In this document: one piece after another, positions 1 to 10,996 of the stretch
Numbering within the stretch: the stretch's first letter is position 1
Layout: each line of letters begins with the position of its first letter
From: Perilla frutescens
Taxonomy: Eukaryota; Streptophyta; Magnoliopsida; Lamiales; Lamiaceae
Direction: 5' to 3'
DNA length: 64,000 bases
Assembly: GCA_026008535.1 (NCBI GenBank)
Contig: BRKX01000007.1
Location: 3,929,001 to 3,993,000 of the forward strand
The notes under the pieces: generated by a model
The model's input: the letters and a program-made list of their open reading frames with translations, nothing else
Told to the model about the DNA's origin: nothing
Database searches by the model: none
Position numbers and translations under genes: made by a program

Positions 1-44
1 CAATTTACTGCAATTAAGCAGTAATTAATTTACGGGGTATTACA
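1..44 (-). mobile_element. LTR end fragment, same family as the 1270-4416 solo LTR
   Basis: Read on the minus strand this begins TGTAATACCCCGTAAATTAA and closely matches the first 44 bases of the LTR at 1270. It is the 5' tip of a second LTR of that family, body to the left and cut by the window edge. The two tips face away from each other. A target duplication (acatc at 45-49) cannot be checked inside the window. Confidence 0.75.
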
Positions 45-1264
45 ACATCAATTAATTCTCCACCAGTTATTTCTGCATCATATTAGTCATATCAAACAAG
101 AAAAAAAATAAAAAACATAATATATATAATTATTTCACCATATATAATATATTATATTTTATAATTTAAATATTATTTCAATAGAATTGTACTATTGCAT
201 AGTTTATACATATTACATCCCAATGAAGACATTGAAAAATAAAAACTTAAATTTATGGAAAGATTATAAACTAAGCTCATTGTTCTTAAGAAGTTATCTG
301 TCAATATTCAAGAATTACATCTTCATCAATCATTAATATGGGAAAAAAAGATAAGAGGACCAATTGGAATAACATTCAATCAATAATTTGATTCATTTAA
401 TATAAGTTATTTAAGTAGTTTTAATAGAAAAACATGTAATTTTAGTTGTGTCAACTATTGTGCGTGTGTGTGTTCTGAATCATGTTATGTTATATGGTAT
501 GAAAGAAAATTAAATAAAAAAAATGGTTCCACAATGTATACAACCAAAATGCTAAGTTTTAATTTATTCCTTGAAATTTATGTGTTTATTCTCATTCATA
601 TGATTAAAAGTAGTTTCAATTAAATTTATTGAAATTAAATTTCAACTTCTTTTATTTATTTTTGGTCTCGGATAATGTTGACTACACCAACAAGACATGT
701 AGATGATATATGTTGAACTATTAGAAAATAAATCTATTAATGTGAAGAACGATGAAGATAAATATAAGAATTGGTTAATGTAGAAAAATTTGGGATCTCT
801 ATTTTGAAAGTTGCTAGACAAAGTTTTAAAAATATGGTTAATTGTAAAAAAATCACCAACTTTAAACGAATTTAAAATTTATACATTGCTTTTAAAATAT
901 TACAATAATAAATGATTGATTGACAAAATAAATATTAAATTTTGGTTCAAATGTTATGTTTTTCTAGCTTATTAATTTATAATTTGAGAAATTTAGAATA
1001 TTGGTTGGTTTGATAATTATATATAACATATTTTATATTAGATTATTCAATTAATTAAGAGTACTCAATTAAATATGTGGGGGGAGAAATGAATAGTGCA
1101 CAATTTTTTGGAATATGGATTATATTGACTACCCATAATCATGTGACTGAGAATGAACATAGTCCAATTACTGATAAAAGAGTTGAAATAGAAGAATTGA
1201 ACATTTCCCACTTAGATTGAACTACTAATTATTTTGCGTAAATTCCCAAACTATTTAGCTAAAC
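45..1264. other. AT-rich intergenic spacer
   Basis: About 1.2 kb lying between two divergently oriented LTR tips. It is strongly AT-rich with many poly-A/T tracts. I see no supported gene, RNA gene or terminal-repeat structure in it. Confidence 0.6.
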
Positions 1265-2516
1265 ATAATTGTAATACCCCGTAAAATAATTACTGCTTAA
1301 TTTCAGTTAATTGTTGAAATTACTATTTAGTATAGTAATTTCTAGTCAGATTAGGGTCGAAAGTATCCGTTAAGTTCCATGGAATTCAAGATCAATTAAT
1401 TTCCATAGGTGAATTAATTATTTCAGTTAAGGTTTAATCCTCTTTTTAGTTATGGAAAGCCGGAATTGTAATTTCAGATAAATTCAATTCCTATTCTTTT
1501 AAATTTGCGGTGAGTGTTTATCGTGAATTAGATAATCCGATAAATATTTTTAGGACTAGCGGAATCAGATATTCTTCAGTCATTAGTGTTTAAATTCAGA
1601 TATTTTAAACAGGGTGATTTAAAATCTGAGAGAATTAGATATTCTCTAGTTCAGATGTTTTAATGGTCAATAAATTAAAACCAGTATTTCGAAGTGGTAT
1701 TCTAAAAATCCATAATTTCAAATAAATTATTATTTTAAAATAAGTGATTTATTTCATCAAGCTCGGATAAGTTCGGGATTTTTCCGGAGACGGAAAATAT
1801 CACGATAGTCGAACAACCGGTATTTTAACCGGATATTTCTTGGTCAACTCCCAAGGCATGGGAGGCCATACCTCTCCCATGCCACCCTCACGTTTTCCTT
1901 GTCCCTCCAAATCAATCAAAATCATTCACTTCCCTTTTCATTTGCAAATCATTTGCTTAACAAGTTGAGAGAGAGAAAAGGCAAAGCATCCATCTTCCTT
2001 CTCCATTTGCTACAACATTTCGAGAGAGAGAGAAGGAGGAAACATCAATTTCTTCTTCTTCTTCTTCTTCTTCTTCTTCTTCTTCATTCCATCTTCATCT
2101 TGTGGAAAATTTTAGAAGGGGAGCTTCCATTGTGGTGTGAAGGTATCTTCGAAATTATATATATATATATATATGTACTCTTCCAATTTCAAGCTTGGAT
2201 AAGAAGTTTATATGTGTATTTTGAAAACCATGAGTTATATATATGTATAGGTTTGGTGTTGTGTTGGAAATTATGTCTTGTGTTTTTGAAGCATGTTAAA
2301 TGTGGAAATTAGTTGATTGTGTTGCAAAGCTTGTTGAGATGTTTATAGAGCATGTTGTTGTGTCTTTGGTGTTCAAAGCATGTTAGATGATTATGAGTTG
2401 ATTAATGCATAAAGGCATGTTTGGGGTGAGGATTGGTGTGTTAAAATGCATGTTTTCGAAGATATAGGAAGGTTTGTGATGTTTTGTTTAAGTTCGCGCA
2501 TTCGCGCGCGCGGGTC

Positions 2517-3080
2517 GGCAGTTTTGCCACACTTCGGTAAAACGAGCATAACTCCCTCGTTAGATGTCGTATTGAGTCACCGTAAATTTTGCCGGAAACT
2601 AGACTTAAGTGGCTTTCCAATGGTATAGGTCTCATTCTCTAATTAGTTCTGAATAAATTATGAAAAATCGGCAAAGTTGGGTCATGTTTCGGTTTTCATG
2701 AAGTCATGGCAGTTCTGCCACCTTTTAGTAAAACGGGTATATCCGTTTCATTTGTTATCATACTAAGCCACCGTAAATTTTTAAAAATTCTAGACTTCCA
2801 TGGCTTTCTAATGGTATATATCTCACTCCGTAACTCTTCCTGAATCAATCGTGAAAAATCTTCAAAGTCAGTTCACGAGTTTATTTTCGGAAATTCTGGC
2901 AGATCTGCCACCTTTTAGTAAAACGGTCATAACTTTTTCGTTAGTTATCGTCTTGAGTAACCGTAAATTTAGCCGTAAACTAGACTTCCGTGGCTTTCCA
3001 ACGGTGTATGGCTTGTCCCCTGCACCCTAGCGAGTCAAAACAGAAAATTCTGCAAAGTTTATCGTTGTGCAGAATGTTGT
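2517..3080 (+). repeat. Three tandem copies of a ~190-bp unit inside the solo LTR
   Basis: Copies begin at about 2517, 2708 and 2898, each opening with ggcag(t/a)(t/c)(t)tgcca and sharing a block like 'accgtaaattt...agacttccgtggctttc'. The copies have drifted by substitution, so the duplication is older than the solo LTR. Confidence 0.8.
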
Positions 3081-3650
3081 TCAATCTAAGCTTAATGTTG
3101 ATCTTATTTTTAGAATCAACTTGCGATGGATGTTGAGGTATTTTTTTTGACACCTTAAATGATGTCGATGTATGTCTTTAGATGGTTAAAAACTAGGGTC
3201 GAGATTAACCCTTAATCAAAAGAAAATTTAGAACGGATACTAGACCCTAATAGGCCTTCAATTTCATGTTGAGTCCAAACAACGTATTTGGTTCAACGTA
3301 CTCAGTTTTATGTTAACTCTATGAAGGCGAGTTGTCCAGTGCAAGATAAAGTGCGAGGAGGAACGTTTGCTGCAGTTCAAGTGTTAAAATCTCGGTGAAA
3401 GGTGGGCTTTCTTTTCAACGGACTCTTAGTCCAAATAATGATTTGAGTTTTTACTCACCTAAAGTTATTTATTTCTGATGCAAATAAATTATTGTCATGC
3501 TTAAAATGTTTTGTTTTGTATGATATCCTTATCTGTATTTAGTTAGCTCGCAAGGGGCTTTCTAACTCGTAAATCGATCGAGCCTCGTGCTAACTTAGCG
3601 TGTTAACCGAGGTTAGTGTACACTTGAGTCGGTGATATTAGGAAGAGGGA

Positions 3651-3817
3651 AAGGCTGAGCGGAGCTATTCCTGACTAAGACATCGACGATGCTAAATGTG
3701 CGTGGAAAAGGCTGAGCGGAGCTATTCTTCGGCATTTAGTTATGTTAAGCGTTCGAGGGAAAAGGCTGAGCGGAGCTATTCCCTGACGTTTGTGGAAAAG
3801 GCTGAGCGGAGCTATTC
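3651..3817 (+). repeat. Four copies of a 20-bp unit inside the solo LTR
   Basis: The unit aaggctgagcggagctattc occurs at 3651, 3708, 3762 and 3798 with unequal spacers of 16-37 bp. Spacing and context (inside an LTR) rule out a CRISPR array. It looks like local LTR repeat expansion. Confidence 0.85.
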
Positions 3818-4421
3818 CTCGACTTTCAGTGGGATATGGATGATCATACAACAGAAAAGAGCGCTCAATCACATAAAATGATTTAGTAAAACATAGGGCT
3901 TTTTTAGATAAAACCCCTGTGTGTTTACTCAGATGCATGACAAGAAAATGAGTTTCAGTTCAGAAATATTTTTGGCAATGTGTTCACTGAGTACCCTTGT
4001 ACTCAGCCCTGCATGTTTGTTTTTAAATGTGCAGGTTGAGCTGGTGTGGAAGGGAGAAGTGCTGAGAGTGGAGTTCTTTTTGGTACAAGGCTCAGATGAC
4101 CTTGTATTACTATATTATTATTATTGTCTTTTTTTTGCTTCCGCAACTCAGTTATATCTCAAGTTCAACATTTCAGCTTTTGTTATGGACGAGTTCCATA
4201 ACTCGATAATCAATTAAGTACTGTTATTATTCTATCTCTTGTGAGTACTTAAAGTTATTTCAGAATTTGAGCTCACGGCAATCCTCGTTCCTGGAATACA
4301 GTAGTTTCTTATTTTATTTAATTATTTCCGGTTCGCGCCTTGATCCATCCTTTATTGGGATCGAGTCGTGCCAGTCACACTTCATATTAATCAGATATTA
4401 ATTTGGGGTCGTGACAATAAT

Positions 4422-6148
4422 ATAGAACAATAATATAATATGTAGTTATATGTACAAGTGTTATACATTAGAATTTTTTTATAGAATTATATATATTATG
4501 TGTTGTGGTTGAATGAGATGGTTAAACTCCTCGGCTGGAAGGAATGATATATATTGTACTACTAATTAAATTAGTTAGTCATTGAATCAAGAATTACAAC
4601 GGTCAATCAAATATATTTTTCTTAAAAAAATTGTAAACAATGTATAACATTTTGAAAAATATATTGAACGTGAAACCTTGAACACAATATATCATAACAA
4701 ACTATTAAGCAAACTTTGAAATTTTATCATTTCCTTATCATTGAGCAACACATGTTGCTATATATATATATATATATATATATAAACACATGATATTTAA
4801 ACATTCAAAATCATTTTAATTTAGTTAAGTTATATTTAGTTTTATTTGTTCAATGTACATAGTCATTTATATTTCAATAAAAAATATAGTATTAAATATA
4901 TGTTTGGATAAAATACACACAAAAAGTTAATATTTTGCGACATGTGTAATATTAAAATAGTTCAATTGATTCAGTATTCGTGATATCATACGTGAATTAA
5001 TTGATAACATAGAGGGGTTAACAATATATTTTACTTTTGAGATAAACTATATTAATTGATGTACGATAAGGTGTTTTGTCATGATAGTAAAAAATCATAT
5101 AATTAATAATATTTTGAACTCATTAACTATTTAAATTATTTTAGTAAGTTTAATTAACTTTATACTGAAGCTTTCTGAAAATGGATGATGCAAGATTTTG
5201 TGAATTTATATTGATTAAAAATTTATATTTTTATTAGAGAGTAAAATCAAAATAAAAATTGTTAAATAGAAGATTTGAATTATATTAATACATATACAAG
5301 TTAAAAATCAAAGGTTGAAAATTATTGTAAAAAAAGAATGTTCGGAAATGATACATGCATCCCTCTCTCCCTGTGTGTGTGTATTAAAACAACAAAAATA
5401 TAAATAAATAAAAAGCTTATAAATTTTGAGTTCGCGTTCAAATAGTTACAATTTAATTATACTTTATGTCTCTTATGTTTATATCATTTTTCTTATTATT
5501 GATTAATCTATAATATAAAGAAATTATTATATTTATAAAATGATATACATATTTATATATATATATATATATTGAAATGTATTTTTTTAATTGACTACTC
5601 AAATTTAGTATAGTAAAATTATTAAAACTTTAATAATTAATTTAAACAAATTAGTTGAATTGCGTGCAATGCACGCTTTCTCTCCTAGTAATTTATAAAA
5701 ATAATACAAATAGTAGATGATAAAAATCAAATAATAAAATTATCTAATAGAAGATCCTTAGAGACAAATAATCAAAATACGTATTTGAAATATGTACTCC
5801 CAATCAAGGAAAATTGTATTTGTTTCGTGGCCTAAAAGTCTTATCAAAATCAAAGCGGAAATGTAAATATTGTTGGTAGTGCCAGCGGAAAAATTGCGAT
5901 TGGCGAAAGGGGACGATAATTTCAATTCTTAATTAAAAATTAAAACACTAAAAAATAATTATAAACACTAATTGGGTAGGATGAACCCTTAAAAAACCAT
6001 CTTAAAATTAAACTAAATCATAAAAAATTATAATTGAAGAAAAATATATAAAAAAATACATAATTTGAAAGTGTAACATGAAATGTAATATAGAGAGTGT
6101 AATAAAAAATCACAATGGCAATAATTGTCATTTTAATAAGTAGAGGAA
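4422..6148. other. AT-rich intergenic region
   Basis: About 1.7 kb of AT-rich sequence with TA microsatellites (about 4760-4784 and 5550-5572) and no supported gene. It forms the distal upstream region of the CNL gene. Confidence 0.55.
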
Positions 6149-6298
6149 GTTACTTTTCTTATCTTTTTCCAACGGGAAGATACTTTTCTTAACGTTTTCC
6201 AACCATTTTAATCAGTACGGGAAGATACTTTTCTTATGGTTTTCTCAACCATTTTAATCAGTATACGAAAGTACTTTTCTTATCGCTTTCCATTGCTT
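6149..6298 (+). repeat. Short tandem repeats directly upstream of the CNL gene
   Basis: The motif tacttttctta recurs at 6151, 6181, 6227 and 6272; the middle copies sit in a ~45-bp unit ending 'aaccattttaatcagta'. The block ends about 140 bp before the ATG at 6436, so it lies in the proximal promoter or 5' leader. Effect on expression is unknown. Confidence 0.7.
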
Positions 6299-6371
6299 CT
6301 TCATTTCAATTTGGAATTTCAGTGATCTTAAGAAAATCAAAACTCTGTTGCTTTGTATCTCTCTCTGCTTT

Positions 6372-6372
<1 letters not shown>

Positions 6373-6402
<30 letters not shown>
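6373..6402 (+). repeat. (CT)15 microsatellite in the CNL 5' leader
   Basis: An uninterrupted CT run lies 33 bp before the ATG at 6436. CT/GA tracts are common in plant 5' leaders. It is a length-variable site that could serve as an allele marker. Confidence 0.85.
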
Positions 6403-6403
<1 letters not shown>

Positions 6404-6435
6404 GCCTCAGATCAGAAAACTCTCTCAGCCAAAGA

Positions 6436-9400
6436 ATGGCAGAAGCTGTCGTCAGTGCCACCATTGACGTTTTGCTGCAAAATCTGCTCTCAATTGCAGT
6501 GGAAGAGGTCGGCCTCATCTGGAATTTCAACGCTGACGTACAAAAGCTGAAAGATTCAGTCGTCCAGATTCAGGATCTCCTGGATGATGCAGAGACGAAG
6601 CTAGTCACGGACAAGCTTGTCAAACGCTGGCTGATGAAGCTTGAAGCTGTGGCTTTCCATGCCGATTACGTTTTCGATGAGCTCAACTATCATGTTCTTC
6701 GCAAGAAAGTACAGCGAGACAACAAAACGAAGAAAAAGGTTAGATGCTTCTTCCTCAACTCTAAATCTTTTGCATTCCGTCACAAAATGGCTAAAAAAAT
6801 CAAGGATATCAAGAACGAGTTGAATTCAATTAATGAAGAGGCTAGCCGATTGGGTCTTACGATTGCGGGTGCACCTGCTTGTGGAGCCGGAACAGAAGCT
6901 CTGGCATACTTGGAAACCGATTCATACTCTGAGGATCCGGTTTTTGTGGGAAGAGAAAATGAAATGAGCAAAATGGTGGAGATGCTGACTTGTAGCCAAA
7001 CTGAAGAAGTAATCTCTGTCTTTTCCATTGTGGGGATGGGCGGGGTGGGGAAGACAACGCTGGCTAGGAAAGTGTACAATTATGGCGGGATTGTCTCTCA
7101 TTTTGGAGCACGTATCTGGGTTCATGTTCCTCAGAATTTTGATCCACTGATTGTTTTGAAGAAAACTCTCGAATCACTGACTGGAGAATATGTTGATCGA
7201 AGCAGCAGGGAAGTTGTTTTGAGTAAGCTTCGAGAAAAAATTGGAGATAAGAGATATTTACTTGTCCTGGACAATGTTTGGAATGAAGAGACAGAGAAGT
7301 GGGAAAATTTCATCAGTTCCTTGAAAGGAATTAGTCCTGTCAAGGGAAATGTGATCATGGTTACTACAAGAAAAAGCAATGTTGTTACAGTTGTGAAAAC
7401 ACTTGATGCCCATGAGTTGGGAGGCTTATCGGCAGAGGACTGCTGGTTCATAATCAAAGTCAAAGCGTTTGTGGGAGAAGGTATTCCCTCAGAGTTTGAG
7501 ACCATTGGAAAAAATATTGCAGAAAAATGTGGAGGTTTGCCATTAGCAGCTCAAGTTGTAGGGAGCTTGTTGCGGGGTAAATCAAAAGATGAATGGGTCT
7601 CTATTGAGAAGAAATGGCTTTCAAATTTCGGAGGGGATGAAAATACTGTCTCAAAGATATTGAAATTCAGCTATGATAATTTGCCATCGCAATCTCTGAA
7701 GAAGTGCTTCGCATTTTGTTCAATTGTTCCTAAAGATTTGTCAATAGCACCGGATGATCTGATTGCTATGTGGATGGCAGAAGGATTTCTTCAAACTCAT
7801 CAAGAAGAGGATATGGAGATTGTAGGAAAAAAAGCGGTTAACTTTCTTGTACAAAGCTCTTTGTTACATGTTGCGAAGAGAGATGGCTACGGAAATATAG
7901 TACGTTGTGACATGCATGACCTTGTTCATGATTTAGCTCGATCAGTGTTAAATCCCAAATTTCAGGAGAACAATTATCAAGTTCGATACATATCCGAACG
8001 GTCCAAAGATGAATCATCTCCTATCACTGAAGAACAAGCCAAATGTTTGCGTGCATTATTCCTTAGTTGTGAACTTTCGTATATTATGTTGTCCAATTTG
8101 AAGTGCCTTCATGTTTTGATTTTGAATAATGAAGATGTTAAAGAGTTGCCAATCGAGATTGGGAGGTTAATTAGTTTGAGATATATTGACATTGCTTTCA
8201 CAAGAATTGAATGTTTGCCAGATTCTTTTGGTGACCTCTATCACCTTCAGACGTTGATAGCAGCAAGTTCCCTGAAAAAGCTGCCGGATACATTTAAGTA
8301 CTTGATTAGCCTAAGGCACCTCTATATTCGTAATATTAAACTGCCACGGGGGATCGGAAAATTGGTTTCTCTTCGAAGTCTGCCATACTTTCAAGTGGGG
8401 AATGAGGAGGGTTTTCGAATTATGGAGCTTGGAAGGTTGCCGAATCTGAGAGGTAAAATAGAGATTCATAACCTTGAAAAAGTTGGTGATAAAGAAGAGG
8501 CTGAGAGTGCAGATTTATTTCACAAGCCAAACATTTTGAAGTTAACGCTTGTGTGGAATGAGTCTGTAGAAGGTGAGGGGAGTACTGATGAGAATGTGTT
8601 GGAAGGCCTACAACCTCACCCGAATTTGAAGAGGTTAGAAATTAAAGGATTCAAAGGAACAAGTTTCCCATTATGGACTATGCAAATGGAAGTGAGAGAA
8701 GATCTTGAAAGTCGTTGGGTGAGACTTGAGAATTTGATGGAGATAAAGCTTTCAGGTTGTAAAGAATGCAAAGAAATCCCTATGTTGGGGCACCTGCCAT
8801 ATCTCAAGTGGCTTTATTTGCACGGTCTTTCCAATGTGAAATCTATAGGCTCTTCATTCTATGGCATTGAAGAAAATGCGGCTTATAAGGAGAAGGCTGT
8901 TGTGTTTCCGGCGCTCGAAAAGCTCGAGTTGATTGGCATGCCAAACCTGACTGCATGGGATGAAGTAGAATTTCCGAGCTCATCGGAGTCCCAACCACGT
9001 CAAGTGTCGGTATTTGGTCATCTTGAGTATTTGAAGATTGCCAAATGCAGGCAATTGAAGAGCGGTCCAAGTGATTTTCCATGCCTAAAAGAGTTGGAGA
9101 TTCGTGATATGGAAAGTGGGTTGCCTTTGGCAAACATATGCGGTGCGTCCAAGTTGACATCACTCACCAAGCTCAGAATTGGGAGAGTGGATGGGTTGGT
9201 GTCTCTCACAGATGGGTTATTCCATAACAATCGAGATCTCTTAGAGTTGAAGATCGAGAATTGCAACAACTTAACGCATCTAGTTCATTGCTTGGGAGGT
9301 GGTGGAGCTTCTCTTAGGAAGTTGGTGATAAGAAGTTGCAGGAATTTTAAAGAATTGCCAGAGGATCTACACATGCTCAATGCTCTCGAGGAGTTGGAGA

Positions 9401-10176
9401 TATTTTTGTGCCCCAATTTGGAGTCAATAGCATATTATCCAAGTGGCGGAGGCGGACAATTATCATCACAAGGTGGCTTCATTTCACTTCGCATATTGAA
9501 TATTATTGATTGCGAAAGTGTGACCATTTTGCCAATCCAGATGATAGAATCCTGCACTTGGTCACTCGAGACACTGTGGTTAACGGGTGCAGAGAGTATA
9601 ACAAATCTGCCAGACGTGATGAGCATTGTTCCTAAAATGCCTCGTCTCGATTCATTGGCTATTGAAAAAGTTCCGAAATTCAGTGATGTGGCTGCGGAGA
9701 TTGGGTCTCTCGGTAGCTTGAAATCTTTAGGCATTGGGGGTTCATCAGATTGCAGAGATTATGTTTCGTTCAAGGCCAGTCTTGATCTTATCTTCCCAAC
9801 ATTGCAATCTCTTAGTAGTTTATATTTGTGGGGGATGGAGCAGTGGGATGCTCTGCCAGATCAGCTCCAGCATCTCACTACTCTTCATTACCTATTGTTA
9901 TTTGAATTTGGAATAGAAGCATTGCCTGAATGGTTAGGCAACTTGTCATCTCTGAATTATTTGGGATTATACCAATGTCAAAAGATAGTGCGTTTCCCCT
10001 CTAAGAAAGCCATGCAGAGTCTCACCAAATTAAATGAGATCGTCATATTCAAGTGTCCGTTATTAAAGAAAAATCTGGAAAAAGATTCAGCAAGTGATGA
10101 TTCTGAGTGGTCAAAGATTTCTCATATCCCCACCATCAAGCTCGATCAACAGCCATTTTCAGGTCGTTCTCACTAA
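6436..10176 (+). CDS. CC-NBS-LRR disease resistance-like protein (CNL)
   Basis: Intracellular NLR immune receptor, 1246 aa, in one uninterrupted exon. The ATG at 6436 (MAEAVVSATIDVLLQNL) is chosen because CNL N-termini of this group start this way; the frame is open back to a GTG at 6322 but that stretch is CT-repeat leader. Domains: Rx-N-type coiled coil about 1-140; NB-ARC about 165-500 with P-loop GMGGVGKTT (201-208), kinase-2 LLVLDNVWN (275-283), RNBS-B MVTTR (308-312), GLPL (367-370), RNBS-D CFAFCSIVPKD (424-434) and MHD (493-495); then degenerate LRRs from about 520 to the C-terminus. The MHD and P-loop are intact, but the second acidic residue of kinase-2 is Asn. Layout resembles the I2/R3a/RGA-type CNLs. 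It probably recognises a pathogen effector; specificity cannot be read from sequence. No frameshift or stop is seen, so it is likely functional. Confidence 0.93.
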   Translation: MAEAVVSATIDVLLQNLLSIAVEEVGLIWNFNADVQKLKDSVVQIQDLLDDAETKLVTDKLVKRWLMKLEAVAFHADYVFDELNYHVLRKKVQRDNKTKKKVRCFFLNSKSFAFRHKMAKKIKDIKNELNSINEEASRLGLTIAGAPACGAGTEALAYLETDSYSEDPVFVGRENEMSKMVEMLTCSQTEEVISVFSIVGMGGVGKTTLARKVYNYGGIVSHFGARIWVHVPQNFDPLIVLKKTLESLTGEYVDRSSREVVLSKLREKIGDKRYLLVLDNVWNEETEKWENFISSLKGISPVKGNVIMVTTRKSNVVTVVKTLDAHELGGLSAEDCWFIIKVKAFVGEGIPSEFETIGKNIAEKCGGLPLAAQVVGSLLRGKSKDEWVSIEKKWLSNFGGDENTVSKILKFSYDNLPSQSLKKCFAFCSIVPKDLSIAPDDLIAMWMAEGFLQTHQEEDMEIVGKKAVNFLVQSSLLHVAKRDGYGNIVRCDMHDLVHDLARSVLNPKFQENNYQVRYISERSKDESSPITEEQAKCLRALFLSCELSYIMLSNLKCLHVLILNNEDVKELPIEIGRLISLRYIDIAFTRIECLPDSFGDLYHLQTLIAASSLKKLPDTFKYLISLRHLYIRNIKLPRGIGKLVSLRSLPYFQVGNEEGFRIMELGRLPNLRGKIEIHNLEKVGDKEEAESADLFHKPNILKLTLVWNESVEGEGSTDENVLEGLQPHPNLKRLEIKGFKGTSFPLWTMQMEVREDLESRWVRLENLMEIKLSGCKECKEIPMLGHLPYLKWLYLHGLSNVKSIGSSFYGIEENAAYKEKAVVFPALEKLELIGMPNLTAWDEVEFPSSSESQPRQVSVFGHLEYLKIAKCRQLKSGPSDFPCLKELEIRDMESGLPLANICGASKLTSLTKLRIGRVDGLVSLTDGLFHNNRDLLELKIENCNNLTHLVHCLGGGGASLRKLVIRSCRNFKELPEDLHMLNALEELEIFLCPNLESIAYYPSGGGGQLSSQGGFISLRILNIIDCESVTILPIQMIESCTWSLETLWLTGAESITNLPDVMSIVPKMPRLDSLAIEKVPKFSDVAAEIGSLGSLKSLGIGGSSDCRDYVSFKASLDLIFPTLQSLSSLYLWGMEQWDALPDQLQHLTTLHYLLLFEFGIEALPEWLGNLSSLNYLGLYQCQKIVRFPSKKAMQSLTKLNEIVIFKCPLLKKNLEKDSASDDSEWSKISHIPTIKLDQQPFSGRSH

Positions 10177-10560
10177 AAGTGAGGGGGATTTCTTTTTCAT
10201 TTTCACTCTCTCAATTTTCAACATGATTACAAGTTTTCTAGTATCTATTTTAACCTGCATGTAATTGGAAATAAGGTAGCTAGAGAGCTTCTTCTTCTTC
10301 TTCTTTTCTTTTTTTTTTTTTGTGAGTGAATGGCAACTAGCTAGCTTTGTTAATTTGACCTTTTTTAACACTTAGACATCAGCCTCATGGGTTGTGTCAT
10401 CTTTCATTTATAATTGATATTTATTCTAAGCTAGCACAAAAAGCGTGCTCCAGACCCAATTCAACTAATTTATTTAAATTAATCAATAGACTTTAATAAT
10501 TATCAAATAGTATAACTTATGTAGTGAATAAAAAATTATATTTCAATATGTACGTGTGTA
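10177..10560. other. Region downstream of the CNL gene
   Basis: Presumed 3' UTR and spacer, with a CTT-rich then poly-T stretch at about 10290-10321. No gene is seen and I could not place a polyadenylation site with confidence. Confidence 0.4.
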
Positions 10561-10996
10561 TAATATATCAAACTTTATCAGTATATATAGTAATTAATGT
10601 TAGGAAAATTCATGTTGTAATGATAAAATTAGGAGAAATTTCACTTTTGGTCCCGTTAGAATAGGGTCAAAACAGTTTTAGTCCCAAGAGTTACTTTTTT
10701 GGTCCCAAATGATATTTTTTCTACAAGTTTGGTCCCATAAGATATTTTATCGACAATTTTGGTCTATAAGATATTTTTCCGACAATTTTAGTCTCATAAG
10801 ATATTTTTCCGATAATTTTAGACCCACATAAAGTTAACAACCTTTAAAATCAAGGTCAAAAAATGGCATCCTCAAGCACGTCAACAATGTATAGGAAAAT
10901 TAATGTTGTAATGATAAAATTAGTAATATATTAAACTTTATCAATATATATAGTAATTAATGTTAGGAAAATTTCATGTTGTAATGATAAAATTAG
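10561..10996 (+). repeat. Local duplication flanking a 'ttggtccc' minirepeat
   Basis: A ~70-bp block at 10561-10631 recurs at 10923-10996 ('actttatca.tatatatagtaattaatgttaggaaaatt...'), and the sub-block 'atgttgtaatgataaaatta' appears three times, near 10612, 10903 and 10977. Between them (about 10640-10830) a ~32-bp unit like 'ttttggtcccataagatattt' repeats four to five times with drift. This looks like a small repeat-rich insertion with duplicated flanks; no terminal inverted repeat was identified. Confidence 0.7.

Larger units (their letters stand above)
1270..4416 (+). mobile_element. Solo LTR (3147 bp), probably Ty3/gypsy chromovirus (Tekay-like)
   Basis: Begins TGTAATACCCCG and ends GGGGTCGTGACA, the usual TG...CA LTR ends. 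It is flanked by a perfect 5-bp target duplication ATAAT (1265-1269 and 4417-4421), so both edges are exact and no internal region or second LTR is present: a solo LTR left by LTR-LTR recombination. Long LTRs with TGTAAYRCCCC starts are known from the Tekay/Del chromovirus lineage; that lineage is inferred. Inside are a TTC microsatellite (about 2050-2095), a short TA run (about 2156-2174), three tandem copies of a 190-bp unit and four copies of a 20-bp unit. Open frames inside (for example 1899-2312) are low-complexity and not genes. Confidence 0.88.

Noticed and set aside
1899..2312. 137-codon open frame in the solo LTR
   Set aside because: Dominated by a TTC repeat (poly-Leu) and TA run, with no family similarity; it lies inside an LTR with exact target duplications.
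3651..3817. Regularly recurring 20-bp units, CRISPR-like at first sight
   Set aside because: Spacers are unequal, one part of the repeat is degenerate, and the block lies within an LTR of a plant genome.
6322..6435. In-frame upstream GTG start for the CNL
   Set aside because: Plant genes seldom start at GTG and the added stretch encodes a CT-repeat Leu/Ser run; the ATG at 6436 gives the usual CNL N-terminus.
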